A stretch of DNA of 64,000 bases, taken from positions 4,104,001 through 4,168,000 of the forward strand of contig NZ_CP071091.1 in the NCBI RefSeq assembly GCF_017301635.1, in the 5' to 3' direction. The translations under genes and the position numbers were made by a program. Numbering within the stretch: the first letter of the stretch is position 1; the number at the start of each line of letters is the position of its first letter. Below the pieces are notes generated by a model, which had not been told where the DNA came from, made no database searches, and saw nothing but the letters and a program-made list of their open reading frames with translations. Shown piece after piece: positions 19,007 through 30,100 of the stretch. This stretch comes from Myxococcus landrumus. GTDB taxonomy: Bacteria > Myxococcota > Myxococcia > Myxococcales > Myxococcaceae.

Positions 19007-19008
19007 CC

Positions 19009-20988
19009 TCAGAGCCCTCGCTGTCTCAGGGTGCGCACCGTGTGGATATCCGGCGCGCCGGGACGCGACATCTTGAACATCAGCATCGGGGGCGAGCCCA
19101 CCGGCTCCACCCACGTATCGAAGCGGTGCTTCGCATCCAGCGCCACCGGACGGCCGTTGATGGACACCCGAGTGTTCACCGGAGCAACTCCCGTCGTCCT
19201 CACCTTCGCCGCCGCGAGCTGTCCGTTGCGTGGCTGCGACACCAGCAGCAGCGGCACCGAGTTGTCGTAGACCAGCTCCAGCTTGTTCATCCGCCCACCC
19301 TTGAGCTGTTCTCCCGCCGCCGACAGGGGCGTCACGGACCAGAGGTAGCTGCCCTCGCTCAGCGCGCCCGCGTCCAGCGCCGCGCGAGCCTCCGACACCG
19401 TGCGCTCCGCCACCACCTTCTCCAGCGCGCCCACCCGGTACACCGCCACCCGGTACTGCGCCGCGGAAGCCTCCTCACCATAGGTGAACGTCACCGCCGG
19501 AGGTTTGTCTTGGTAGAAGATGGTCGTCTTCTCCAGGCCCTCCGGCACCACGTTGCGCACCCGGTCCAGGTCCCGGCCCAGCCGCTCTGGAGCAAACGTC
19601 GCGCTCCCCTTCGCCACGTCCTTGCCGTCCTTGCCGCGCACCCGCCAGTGCAGGAGTCCTCGCGCGGGCGCAGTCACGTTGACGAAGGGCTGGAACACCG
19701 TGCCAGACACGAGGGGCTCGGTGAACTCCTCGTCCAGCGCCACCTCCACCGTCGCCTCTCCCGCCTTCTCCCAGCCGAACGCCACCTCGGGCAGGCCCTG
19801 GTGGTACACCTCCGTGCCGTCGCCCTCCTTCAGCATCAACATCGCCGGAGCAAGCGCCTCGATGACCGCCGCGCCCGAGTCCCCCGTCACCGTGGCGCGC
19901 TCTCCCGCGCGCAGCGGCTGGCGCAGATTGCCTCGCACCAGCGTCAACTGTCCGGTCTGTGCGTCCACCAGGTAGCCAGAGGCCGTGCGCCGCACCGCCA
20001 CCCTCGACGCACCGTCGCCCTCCAGCGTGAGCCCGGGCAGCACCACGCGGCTCTCACGTCCCTTCGCGAGCTGCACGCCAAGCCCGCCCTGCTTCAGCTC
20101 CATGCGCGCCTCGTCGCGAGTGCCTCCCTGCGCCGCCCCCTCGAGCACCATCTCCGCCGAGGGGCCCAAGGACAGCCGCGAGGACGAGCCCTGCAACGCC
20201 ATCTCCACCGACGCACCCGGGCGCGTGCGAATCCCATCTCCTGGCGCGAGCACATCGCCTTCCGCGCTCAGCGCCCGCCAGCGCTTCCCATCCTTGGGCT
20301 TGAGCTCCGCGCGTCCCGAGCCCACGCGCACCGTCACTTGAATGGGCTCCAGCTCAATCACACGAGAGCCTCGCAGCAACAGCTCCGCGCGGCCCGCGGA
20401 CACCGCCACGGAGTCGCCTTCCGACGCGCGCAGCTGGTGCCCCTCCTTGTCGACGAACTCGATGGCCCCCAGCTTCACCTCCACGCGGCCGAAGTCCTTC
20501 CCCACCTGCACGCTCACCTCACTGGGTTCGGAGCCCACGCGGGTGAGACCGAAGGGAGTCAGCAGCGTCAGCGACACCTTCTTGCCACTCGCGGGAGTCC
20601 CAGCCGCGCGCGCGGGGACCCGCGTCAGCACGATGCCTCGCTCCACCGTGAGCACCACTTCCCCTGACTTCTCGCCCAGGCCCACGCGCGCGTCGGAGCC
20701 CACCTCGACCGAGCGCCCATCCGCGAAGCGCATCGTCGCCACACCCGAGGCGCCCGTCTCCACCGCATCACCCGAGTAGAGCGGACCTTCCTGGGCGGGA
20801 AGCTTCTTGCCGCCGCGCTCCACCATGACCTCGCCCGAGAGCCCCTCCAGGCGGGCCAGCTCGACAGCGGCCCCCACGTCGGCCACGGGAGCCGCGTCCG
20901 GAGCGGAGGCAGGTGGAGGGGCCGCGTCCTTGTCACAGGCAGACGCGAGGACGAGGAGGGCCAGGAGCCAGGGACGCGTGTTGCTCAC
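19009..20988 (-). CDS. FecR-domain lipoprotein
   Basis: Exported lipoprotein of 659 residues. The signal peptide ends in the lipobox LASACDK, Cys at about residue 18. Two FecR-like regions are visible: about 45-110 (LSGEVMVERGGKKLPAQEG, then YSGDAVETGASGVATM) and about 240-330 (LAPGDGIRTRPGASVEMAL). The rest is beta-rich with no further recognised motif. FecR domains often bind glycans or act as anti-sigma partners; no sigma factor is adjacent, so a structural or signalling role at the outer membrane is more likely. It overlaps the upstream barrel gene by 4 nt and precedes the kinase by 2 nt. Confidence 0.85.
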   Translation of the reverse strand: MSNTRPWLLALLVLASACDKDAAPPPASAPDAAPVADVGAAVELARLEGLSGEVMVERGGKKLPAQEGPLYSGDAVETGASGVATMRFADGRSVEVGSDARVGLGEKSGEVVLTVERGIVLTRVPARAAGTPASGKKVSLTLLTPFGLTRVGSEPSEVSVQVGKDFGRVEVKLGAIEFVDKEGHQLRASEGDSVAVSAGRAELLLRGSRVIELEPIQVTVRVGSGRAELKPKDGKRWRALSAEGDVLAPGDGIRTRPGASVEMALQGSSSRLSLGPSAEMVLEGAAQGGTRDEARMELKQGGLGVQLAKGRESRVVLPGLTLEGDGASRVAVRRTASGYLVDAQTGQLTLVRGNLRQPLRAGERATVTGDSGAAVIEALAPAMLMLKEGDGTEVYHQGLPEVAFGWEKAGEATVEVALDEEFTEPLVSGTVFQPFVNVTAPARGLLHWRVRGKDGKDVAKGSATFAPERLGRDLDRVRNVVPEGLEKTTIFYQDKPPAVTFTYGEEASAAQYRVAVYRVGALEKVVAERTVSEARAALDAGALSEGSYLWSVTPLSAAGEQLKGGRMNKLELVYDNSVPLLLVSQPRNGQLAAAKVRTTGVAPVNTRVSINGRPVALDAKHRFDTWVEPVGSPPMLMFKMSRPGAPDIHTVRTLRQRGL

Positions 20989-22556
20989 CGTTTCTGCCTC
21001 GGGAAGAGATCGACGTTGAAGATGGCCTGCTCGCCCTCCTTCAAGGTGACGAGCTTCGACTGGGACAGGAAGCCCCGCGCGGAGATGGTGATGCGGTAGG
21101 TGCCGCCGCGAACCTGGAAGGTGAACGCGCCCTTCGCATCCGTGCGCGCCTTCACCTTGGCCTGGGGAATGAGCAGCGTGGCGGCAACGGGCTTGCCACC
21201 GCGAGCGCTGCGCACCTGTCCCTTGAGCGTCGCGGGCTCACCCTTGCGCTCCAACGCGAGCGGCACCGACAGCGCCGTCTCCATCCCCGCGACGATGACG
21301 GCCGCCTCTTCCGCCGTCCGATATCCCGTGGTGCTCGCCGCCACCGACACCGGGCCCGGAGGCAGGTCCTTCACCCAGGCCTCGCCCTTCAAGTCCGTGC
21401 GCACCACCGCGGCGCCCACCACCACACGAACTCCCGGCAGCGGCACGGCGTTCGACGCGTTCACCACCGTCACCTTCAGCCCGCCCGTCGGAGGCGGCAG
21501 CTTGCGCGCCCGGACCTCCAGCGCCACCCGCCCGCCATCCTCGACGGTGCCCTGGGCCTCGACAGGCTCGTAGCCCTCCGCGCTCACCCGTGCGACGAGG
21601 GCCCCCGGAGGCAGCTCCGCGACCTCCACGAAGCCCTTCGCATCCACGTCTCTCGGCGCGCTCTCGACACCGCCCGACACCAACACCACCCGCGCTCCTG
21701 GCAGCGGCGCACCCGACTCCGCGTCCAGCACCTGGAGCGACACCGCACCCACCGGAACCCGCACGGGCACGGTCGGCGGCGGCGTGAAGTCACGAGCCGG
21801 TGGCGCATCATTCCAAGCCAGCTCCAGCGCGGCGCCCACCCGGCGCATGCGCTGCTCGGACCGACTCCCATCCGCCAGCGTCACCGTGTCCTGCACATGC
21901 TGGAAGTCCAGCAGCGCGGTGCCCGCCCACCGCGCCGAACTGGTGAGAGGAAAGAGCAGCGCGCCTCCCGCGGCGAACCCCTTCGCCTCCGCCTTCTCTC
22001 CCGCCGAGTCCCGCGCGGACAGCGACACCGGCACCTCGCCCCGCGCCTCCACCGCCAGCCGGGAGAACAACGGCACCCTCACGCTCGCGCTCACCAGGGC
22101 CGCATGCCTCACGCCGCGCGCCAACACCGGCTCCGAGGACGTCCCGAAGACCGGAAGCTGTGCGTAGCTGTAGCCCGCGCCCAGCTCCGCCCGCACCGGC
22201 CCCAGCCAGGTCCGGACACGAGGCCCCACCGACGCACGCAACAGGCTGCCGCCGGTGATCCTCACCGTCCCTTCCTTCAGGTCGAAACCCTCGCGCTGGA
22301 CGGCCGCCCAACCGCCCAGCCAGGACCCCGCCCAGAACGTCCCGGTCGCCGCCAGATCATTCGGCGTGAAGCCGTCGTAGGTGAGCCCCGGCCCTACATC
22401 CACCTGTGCACCATTGCGCAAGGCGAGGCCGTAGCGAAGGCGCAGCGAGGCGCGCTCGCGAACCTCCTCCGCCCGGACGGGCGGAACGCTGACTAGCACC
22501 AGAAGTAAAGGCGCCAGACGCGCCAGGATGGGGGACAGGGGGCGTGGGGGCGTCAA
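20985..22556 (-). CDS. Exported beta-rich protein with carboxypeptidase-regulatory-like repeats
   Basis: About 523 residues. A signal peptide (LAPLLLVLVSVPPVRA) is followed by about 230 residues of alternating beta strands that look like a small outer-membrane barrel. Three carboxypeptidase-regulatory-like (Ig-type) domains come next, marked by SGAPLPGARVVLVSGG, AVPLPGVRVVVG and GKPVAATLLIP. Such domains bind or present surface ligands. The start is uncertain. The frame stays open to TTG 22595 and GTG 22589, but these overlap a TTGGGA-17-TATACT promoter, so TTG at 22556, giving a clean signal peptide, is preferred. First gene of the barrel-FecR-kinase operon, divergent from mglB. Confidence 0.78.
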   Translation of the reverse strand: MTPPRPLSPILARLAPLLLVLVSVPPVRAEEVRERASLRLRYGLALRNGAQVDVGPGLTYDGFTPNDLAATGTFWAGSWLGGWAAVQREGFDLKEGTVRITGGSLLRASVGPRVRTWLGPVRAELGAGYSYAQLPVFGTSSEPVLARGVRHAALVSASVRVPLFSRLAVEARGEVPVSLSARDSAGEKAEAKGFAAGGALLFPLTSSARWAGTALLDFQHVQDTVTLADGSRSEQRMRRVGAALELAWNDAPPARDFTPPPTVPVRVPVGAVSLQVLDAESGAPLPGARVVLVSGGVESAPRDVDAKGFVEVAELPPGALVARVSAEGYEPVEAQGTVEDGGRVALEVRARKLPPPTGGLKVTVVNASNAVPLPGVRVVVGAAVVRTDLKGEAWVKDLPPGPVSVAASTTGYRTAEEAAVIVAGMETALSVPLALERKGEPATLKGQVRSARGGKPVAATLLIPQAKVKARTDAKGAFTFQVRGGTYRITISARGFLSQSKLVTLKEGEQAIFNVDLFPRQKR

Positions 22557-22566
22557 AGCCCGGCCG

Positions 22567-22595
22567 AGTATAGAGAAAGCTGGGAACACTCCCAA
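22567..22595 (-). promoter_or_regulatory. Sigma-70-type promoter for the barrel-FecR-kinase operon
   Basis: On the minus strand TTGGGA, a 17-nt spacer and TATACT are followed about 7 nt later by the predicted start of transcription near 22560. This is the best -10 match in the intergenic region divergent from mglB. If correct, the mRNA starts only a few nt before the TTG at 22556. Confidence 0.55.
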
Positions 22596-22853
22596 ACCGG
22601 TGCCACCAGTTGACCAGGAAAACCCTCCGGAACCCCGGGGACCCCACCGAGGGGGGCGGGTGGAGCGGGGGCCTGGGCCGGGGACACCGCGTTCTCACCG
22701 CGAGGCGCGGATGGCTTCTTGCTGGAGTGGAGGGGCTTTGCTAAGCATCCTCACGGTCGGTAGCGCCTCGTCTAACCTCCGGGATTCACTCCAGAAACAA
22801 TGGGAGTGCCTTTCGTGAGCGGGGCGAGCGAACGCTGAGGAGCGCATACGCCC

Positions 22854-23333
22854 ATGGGCACGCAACTGGTGATGTACGAAGAGGAGTTCACCAAGATCAA
22901 CGCCGTTTGCGACCGGCTCACCAAGGACGCGAACGCGAAGGTGGTCTTCCTCGTCGACAAGAATGGGCAGCTCATCTCCTCGGCGGGCCAGACGCAGAAC
23001 ATCGACACCACTTCCCTGGCCTCACTGACGGCCGGCAACGTGGCCGCCATGGGTGGACTCGCCAAGCTGATCGGCGAGAACGAGTTCCCCAACCAGTTCC
23101 ATGAAGGGGCGAAGGACTCGCTCTACATGACCATCGTCGGCAGCCGGGTGGTGCTGGTCGTCATCTTCGACAACCGCACGAGCCTGGGCCTCGTCCGCCT
23201 GCGCATCAAGAAGGCCAGCGACGAGCTCACGAAGATCTTCGAGAGTCTGGTGAAGAAGACGGACAGCCCGGGTGCCGGGTCGCCGTTCGCCGAGATCTCC
23301 GACGACGATATCGACAACCTCTTCAGCGAGTAA
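22854..23333 (+). CDS. mglB: MglB, GTPase-activating protein of MglA (Roadblock/LC7)
   Basis: Roadblock/LC7 protein of 159 residues that stimulates GTP hydrolysis by MglA and restricts MglA-GTP to the leading pole in Myxococcus. The fold is visible from residue 7 ([15 protein letters not shown]) through [14 protein letters not shown] and the helix of the [16 protein letters not shown] region, to the C-terminal strands. An acidic tail ending in DDDIDNLF follows. The ATG at 22854 is preceded by GAGGAG at 9-10 nt. Length matches the M. xanthus protein closely. It lies 11 nt upstream of mglA. Confidence 0.97.
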   Translation: MGTQLVMYEEEFTKINAVCDRLTKDANAKVVFLVDKNGQLISSAGQTQNIDTTSLASLTAGNVAAMGGLAKLIGENEFPNQFHEGAKDSLYMTIVGSRVVLVVIFDNRTSLGLVRLRIKKASDELTKIFESLVKKTDSPGAGSPFAEISDDDIDNLFSE

Positions 23334-23344
23334 CCCGGGAAGCC

Positions 23345-23932
<588 letters not shown>

Positions 23933-23944
23933 GAGCAAGCGGCC

Positions 23945-23992
23945 GGACGCCTCTTGGCGTCCCGTACCGCGGGTGACAAGACGCCCCGCGGT
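23945..23992 (+). terminator. Two hairpins after mglA
   Basis: GGACGCC-TCTT-GGCGTCC (23945-23962) and ACCGCGG/CCGCGGT (23966-23972 with 23986-23992) are perfect stems in the 117-nt gap between mglA and the next gene. They could reduce read-through from mglBA into the envelope module. There is no T-run. Confidence 0.45.
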
Positions 23993-24049
23993 CAACGGTG
24001 TTACAACCGCCGCCGACGGGTCAGGCCGTCCGCCTCCTGAGGTCGCACA

Positions 24050-24784
24050 GTGCGTGTCGAAGCCGCCACCCTCCGCCTCCTCGCGCTCGTGAGCGCCACC
24101 CTCTGTGGGGCGGCGCTCGCGCAGGAGCCCCGCTCCCCTGCCCCTGCATCTCCCTCTTCGTCGAGCGCCACGGCGGCTCCGGAGGGTGACAGCACCGCCG
24201 ACGAGGCCTTCAACTCGCGCGTGAAGACGCTGGAGGAGCAGGTCGTCGACTTGAAGGAGAAGATCTACCGCTCCAAGGCGCGCCTGCTGTTGTTGCAGGA
24301 GACGGTGCTGGGCGGAGACGTCACCACGGGCGCCCGCGCGCTCATCGTCCACAAGAACGAGATGGGTGGCTCCTTCATCCTGGAGTCGGTGACGTACGCG
24401 TTGGATGGCGCGCCCATCTTCACGCAGCTGGACCTGCAGGGAGAGCTGGGCAAGCGCGAGCAGTTCGAGGTCTTCAACGGGCGCATCGTCCCGGGCCAGC
24501 ACCAGCTCGCGGTGCGGCTGGTGTACCGAGGCGACGGCTTCGGCGTGTTCAGCTACCTGGAGGGCTACAAGTTCAAGGTGCAATCCAGCTACACCTTCAA
24601 CGCCGAGCCAGGAAAGGTCTCCACCGTGCGTGTGGTGGGCTACGAGCAGGGTGGCATCACCACGGATCACAAGGACCGGCCGGCGGTGCGCTACGACATC
24701 GAGCTGTCCCGCGACTCGGCGCCTCGCATTGACGGTGAGCCGGGCGCCGGTGCGCCAGCCACGTCCTCCACTGAAGCGCGGTAG
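24050..24784 (+). CDS. Exported coiled-coil protein of the mglBA-linked module
   Basis: Protein of 244 residues, GTG start, with a signal peptide (LRLLALVSATLCGAALA). After a Ser/Pro/Ala spacer there is a short heptad-like helix (residues about 52-85, VKTLEEQVVDLKEKIYRSKARL) and then a beta-rich domain (about 95-225) rich in Tyr/Phe/Val strands. No enzymatic motif is seen. It is the first of six genes on the plus strand with gaps or overlaps of 0-10 nt, so it is almost certainly a component of the same periplasmic complex as the TPR proteins. Similar genes are conserved next to mglBA in related myxobacteria by my recollection. Function unknown. Confidence 0.82.
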   Translation: MRVEAATLRLLALVSATLCGAALAQEPRSPAPASPSSSSATAAPEGDSTADEAFNSRVKTLEEQVVDLKEKIYRSKARLLLLQETVLGGDVTTGARALIVHKNEMGGSFILESVTYALDGAPIFTQLDLQGELGKREQFEVFNGRIVPGQHQLAVRLVYRGDGFGVFSYLEGYKFKVQSSYTFNAEPGKVSTVRVVGYEQGGITTDHKDRPAVRYDIELSRDSAPRIDGEPGAGAPATSSTEAR

Positions 24785-24793
24785 GGGCCGCCG

Positions 24794-27199
24794 GTGAACG
24801 TGTCGCTTCGCGCCCTCGCCCTCGTGCTCAGCCTCGCGGGCAGCACCTCCGCCTCCGCCGCGGAGCCTCCTCCCGCGCTGACGCAGCAGGAGCTGGAGCG
24901 CAACCTCTCGTCGGTGGAGCAGCAGCTCCGCACCGCCGAGGAGGCCCTGCGCTTCGTGGAGACGCAGTACAGCCAGCGCCCGGAGCCCGATGAGGCCCAG
25001 GTGCGCGCGCGGCGCTACTCGGATGCGGAAATCCATTACCTGCTGGGCGACTGGAACGCGGCCTCGGTCCTCTTCTACGACCTGGTGAGCGACCCGGCGT
25101 TTCACAGCCACCCGCGCTACCCGGACGCGCTCTTCTTCCTCGCGGACGCGCTGTACCAGCAGAAGAACGACCTGGGCGCGCGCATCTACCTGCGCGAGCT
25201 GCTCGCCCTGCCCTCCCCTTCCGCGCGCCACCGCGACGCCCTCACGCGCTACCTGGGCATCTGCGGGAAGCTGAACCTGTTCGACGGCATCGAGGCGCAG
25301 CTCGAACAAGCCCGCGGCCTCTACGGTGGCCAGCTTCCGCCGGACATCCAGTATGTGAATGCGAAGTGGCTCTTCCGCCGCACGGACCTGCCTCCCGCCG
25401 AGCGCATGGCCCGCGCGCGCGCCGCCTTTGCCCCTCTGGCCCAGGTCCCCGGCGGGCCGTATCAGCTCCAGGCCGGCTACCACATGGCCGTGCTGTCGAT
25501 GCAGGCCGGTGAGCTGCCCCTGGCCATCCTCCAGTTCCAGCAGCTCCTTGTCCCCGTGCCCCAGCAGGGTGCCTCGCCCGCGACGGCGGACAAGCCCGTG
25601 GTCCGGACGACGGCGGACACGGACCCGGCGCGCATCCGCGAGCTCTCGCTGATGTCGCTGGGCCGCCTGCTCTACGAGGCCGGCCGCTTCGATGAGGCGC
25701 TGGACCGGTACGGCCAGGTGCCGCGCGAGAGCGAGTCCTTCCCGGAGTCGCTCTACGAAATCGCGTGGACCCAGGTGCGCAAGGGCAACCACCAGGAAGC
25801 CAAGAACGCCGTCGACATCCTGTTGATGGTGTCACCGGATTCGCGACTCGCGCCCGAGGCCAAGCTCCTCCAAGGCCACCTGCTCCAGAAGCTCCAGAAG
25901 TACAACGACGCCATCGCGGCCTATGACGAGCTCATCAGCACCTTCCGCCCCGTGAGGGAGAAGGTGGACGGGATGCTGAGCGCCAACCGCGACCCCGTGG
26001 CGTACTTCGACCGGCTGCTCGCGCGCACGGACACCGTTCCAGATGTCCGCACGCTGCTGCCGCCTCTCGCGCTGCGGTACGCGTCGACGGAACGCGATGT
26101 CGGTGACGCGGTGAAGATGGTGGGTGACATCGACACCGGGAAGAAGGGGACGGTCGACGCGAGAGAGCTCGCCGCGCGCATCCTCCTGGCCCTCCAGACA
26201 CGGAGGCTGGAGACCTTCCCGGAGCTTCAAGAGGGCTTCATGCGCGCGGACGCGGTGGAGACCGCTGTCGCGAACGCGGAGGCCGCGCTCGTGGAGCTGG
26301 AGCGCCACTCGCTGGAGTCCTCACTCACGGCGACGGAGCGCGAGAAGCTCCTGCCCTTGCGGCATGAGCGAGAGACGCTGGCCGCGCGCTTCGCCACGCT
26401 CCCCACCACGCAGAAGGAGCTGGAGGAGCGGCTGCGGCGCATGCAGGCGCGCGTGGACTCGGTGGACCGGGAGGCGTTCCGCCTGGGCGCGGAGGTGCGG
26501 GGCCTGCACGCCATCGCCGCGGCGGTGCGCAAGTGGGTGGATGACACGCGCCTGATTCGGCAGACGCCGCCCGACGAGGAGCGTGAGTTCCTGGTGCAGC
26601 TCCAGGCCGAGGTCAAGACGCTCCAGGAGCTCCAGCTGGAGCTCGACAAGACACGCGGCCGGCTCGCGGACGAGCGGAACAGCGCCGCGGCCAGCCTCGC
26701 CGGAGAGCAGGCCATCCGAGGCCGCTACCTCACCGCGCTGCGCGCCGAACATGACGTGCTCTCCGAGGCCGAGCGGCGCCAGTCTCCCTCGTCGCTGCTG
26801 ACTCGCGCGCATCAGGCGCGAGACCAGGGCCTGGCCCTGAGCAAGCGCGTGTCGGAGGCGCAGAGCGCGCTGCTCGCCCGGGTGGATCAGCGGGGGCGCC
26901 GCATCCGCGAGAAGGTGCTGGCCGAGCAGAAGCTCCTCGACAAGTACGAGGCCGAGGTGGCCGCGGTGTCCAGCAATGCCAGGCAGTTGGTGGGCCGCAT
27001 CGCCTACGAAAGCTTCCGGCGTGTGCGTCGGCAGTTCTACGACCTGGTGCTCAAGGCGGACGTGGGCGTGGTGGACGTGGCCTTCACCGAGAAGCAGGAC
27101 AAGACCACGGCCATCCAGAAGGTGTCCGCGCAGAAGGCCGAGGCCCTGCGCGCGCTGGACGCGGACTTCCGGGGCGTGCTCGCGGAGGATGGCCGGTGA
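24794..27199 (+). CDS. Exported TPR and coiled-coil protein
   Basis: Periplasmic protein of 801 residues with a GTG start 10 nt after the preceding gene and a signal peptide ending near ASA. Residues about 70-400 are TPR/Sel1-like helical repeats (for example DALFFLADALYQQKNDLGA and SLMSLGRLLYEAGRFDEAL). Residues about 470-720 are long amphipathic helices with strong Glu/Arg heptads, predicted coiled coil. No catalytic residues are evident. Its stop overlaps the start of the next TPR gene (TGATG), indicating coupled translation. Probably a scaffold in the Glt/Nfs-like envelope machine. Confidence 0.84.
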   Translation: MNVSLRALALVLSLAGSTSASAAEPPPALTQQELERNLSSVEQQLRTAEEALRFVETQYSQRPEPDEAQVRARRYSDAEIHYLLGDWNAASVLFYDLVSDPAFHSHPRYPDALFFLADALYQQKNDLGARIYLRELLALPSPSARHRDALTRYLGICGKLNLFDGIEAQLEQARGLYGGQLPPDIQYVNAKWLFRRTDLPPAERMARARAAFAPLAQVPGGPYQLQAGYHMAVLSMQAGELPLAILQFQQLLVPVPQQGASPATADKPVVRTTADTDPARIRELSLMSLGRLLYEAGRFDEALDRYGQVPRESESFPESLYEIAWTQVRKGNHQEAKNAVDILLMVSPDSRLAPEAKLLQGHLLQKLQKYNDAIAAYDELISTFRPVREKVDGMLSANRDPVAYFDRLLARTDTVPDVRTLLPPLALRYASTERDVGDAVKMVGDIDTGKKGTVDARELAARILLALQTRRLETFPELQEGFMRADAVETAVANAEAALVELERHSLESSLTATEREKLLPLRHERETLAARFATLPTTQKELEERLRRMQARVDSVDREAFRLGAEVRGLHAIAAAVRKWVDDTRLIRQTPPDEEREFLVQLQAEVKTLQELQLELDKTRGRLADERNSAAASLAGEQAIRGRYLTALRAEHDVLSEAERRQSPSSLLTRAHQARDQGLALSKRVSEAQSALLARVDQRGRRIREKVLAEQKLLDKYEAEVAAVSSNARQLVGRIAYESFRRVRRQFYDLVLKADVGVVDVAFTEKQDKTTAIQKVSAQKAEALRALDADFRGVLAEDGR

Positions 27200-30100
27200 T
27201 GCGGCGTGTCCTCGCGGTGCTGCTCGCCCTGTCCTCGCTCCCCGCCGCCGCCCAGGCGCCGGACGCGGGGACACCTTCGCCTCGAGCAGAGAGCCCCTCG
27301 ACCCCGCCTGATGCGGGCTACCTGACGGGCCTGGGCCGCACGCCCGATGAAGAGGTGCTGCTCCAGGACGTGAGCCAGGCCCTGCGCACGTACGAGGAGG
27401 AGTCCCGCGAGTTCAGCGGCGACGTGCAGCGGCTGATGGAGCGCAAGTACGAGCAGAAGCGCGACTCGCTGGCGTCCTCGTACGAGAAGGTCATCCGCGA
27501 CTTCGAAGCCCAGGAGCGCAAGGAGCGGATGGAGGCCATCGTCCGCTTCGAGGAGTTCCTGCGCCGCTACCCCCACGAGCCTCGCTACACGCCGGACGTG
27601 ATGTTCCGTCTCGCGGAGCTCTACTACGAGCGCTCCCAGGACGAGCACCAGCTCGCGATGAAGGAGTACCGCGAGCGGCTGGAGGCGCATGACAAGAACC
27701 CCGACTCGGCCTTCCCCGTCGAGCCGAAGAAGGACTACGCGGACTCCATCACGCTGTACCGCCGGCTGCTGAAGGACTACCCCGACTACCGCCTCAACGA
27801 CGGCGCCTGGTACCTCCTGGGCTACTGCCTCGAAGAGCAGGAGCAGGTCGAGGAGAGCTTCCAGACCTACCAGCAGCTCATCGCCCGCTATCCGCGAAGC
27901 CGCTTCGCCACCGAGGCGTGGGTCCGCATCGGCGAGTACTGGTTCGACAACTACAAGGACTCGCAGGCGCTCCCTCGTGCCGCGCAGGCCTTCGAGGCCG
28001 CCGCCCAGGACAAGCTCCACCCGCTCTACGACAAGGCCCTCTACAAGCTCGGTTGGACATACTACCGCATGGACCGCTTCGACGAAGCGGTGGAGTCCTT
28101 CCTCACACTCGTGGACTTCTACGAAGCCCAGCGCGTGGCCAAGGGCGAAGCGGAAGCGGGCGGCGACCTGCGCGAAGAGGCGCTGCAGTACGTGGCCATC
28201 TCGCTGACGGATGAGTCGTGGGGCGGGATGTCTCGCGCCCAGGCCCTCTTCACAAAACGCGGCCCCAGGCCATACGAGGCGGACATCTACCGCCGCCTGG
28301 GCCACCTGTTCTTCGAGCAGACGCATCACCCCATCGCCATCGCGGCCTATCAGCGCGCGCTGGAGAAGGACCCGCAGGCCCCGGACGCGCCCGCCATCCA
28401 ACAGCGCATCGCGCAGGCCTACGAGCGGGACCGGAAGATGGCGGAGTCCTTCGCGGAGTCGGAGCGGCTCGCCAGCCTCTACCAGCCTGGGACGGCCTGG
28501 TACGCGAAGAACCAGGGGGACCCGGACGCACTCGCGCGGGCCGATGTCCTCGTCGAGCGGAGCCTCTCCACCAGCGCGACGTTCCACCATCAGCAAGCGC
28601 AGGTGTTCAAGAAGGAAGGCAAGCACGAGCAGGCCGCCGCGGGCTTCGCCAATGCCGCGCGCGCCTACGGCACGTATCTGGAGCGCTTCCCCCGCAGCAA
28701 GAGCGCGGGAGAGATGCGTTTCTACTACGCGGAATGCCTCTACTTCTCCTCGCAGTTCGCCGCCGCCGCGAAGAACTACGAACTGGTGCGCGACACGGGG
28801 GCCAGCCTCAAGCACCGCGACGACTCGGCGCTCAGCGCGGTGCTCTCGTGGCAGCAGGTGCTGGCGCAGGACATCCAGGCCGGCACCGCGCCCGACCTCA
28901 AGCCCCTGCGCTCCACCGAGCGTCCCGAGGGCGCCGAGGTGAAGCCCGTGCCCCTCGCGCCCACCGAGCAGAAGCTGGTGGCGGCGTCGGACAAGTACGT
29001 GGCGCTGCTGCCGCGTGACGAGAAGGCCGCGGGCATCGCGTACAAGGCCGCGGAGCTGCACTACTCGCACGGCGACTTCCCCGAGGCGCGCCGGCGCTTC
29101 GAGCGCATCATCCAGATGTGGCCCAAGAGCGAGGTGGCGCGCTACTCCACCAACCTCACCGTCGAGACCTTCCTCATCGCCAAGGACTGGCGCAGCGTCG
29201 AGGAGGTCAGCGCGAAGCTCGCCAGCAACACGCAGGTCATCGACCCGTCCAGCGAGCTCCACCAGCAGTTGGTGAAGTTCAAGCTCGCGGGCCGCTTCAA
29301 GCTGGCCGACCAGCTCCTGGCCGAGGGCAAGTACGAGGAGGCCGCGCGCAAGTACATCCAGCTCGTCGACGAGGAGCCTCGGCACGAGTTCGCGGACAAG
29401 GCGCTCAACAACGCCGCCGTCGCTCATGAGAACACCCGGCGCTTCGACTCCGCGCTGAAGCTCTACGAGCGCATCTACCGCGAGTACCCCAAGTCGCCCC
29501 TGGCCGACGCCGCGCTGTTCCGCGTGGCGGTGAACGCGGAGAAGTCCTACGACTTCGACAAGGCCGTCGTCAGCTACCAGAAGCTGGTGAAGGACTACCC
29601 CGCGTCGAAGGACCGCGAGGCGGCCCTCTTCAACACGGCCCGGCTCCTGGAAGGCCAGCAGCGCTACGCCGAGGCCGCGTCGGCCTTCCTGCGCTACGCG
29701 GACCTGTACCCCGCCGCCGAGGACGCGCCGAAGAACCAGTACCATGCCGCCGTCCTGCTGGAGAAACAGGGCGACCCGCGCGGCGAGGTGCGTGCGCTCC
29801 AGGAGTTCGTGCGCAAGTACGCGCGGAAGCCGAACCAGGTGGAGCTGGTGGTGGATGCCCACCGACGCATGGGAGACGCGCACCAGAAGCTCGGCGACGA
29901 GCGTGCGGCCCAGAGCGCCTATACCCAGGCGGCCAGCGAGTTCGACCGGCGCAAGCTCAAGCCAGACACGCATCCGCTCGCGGCGAACGCGGCGGCCTTC
30001 GGACGGTTCCAGCTCGCGGAAGCGGAGCTGCGGAAGTTCGACGCGCTGAAGATTGGCGGCTGGGGCAAGGCCCTGGTGCGCAGCTTCGCGGTGAAGCGCG

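Noticed and set aside
22720-22750. Possible sigma-54 promoter before mglB (TGGAGGGGCTTTGCT)
   Set aside because: GG and GC are 11 nt apart instead of 12, so spacing does not fit.
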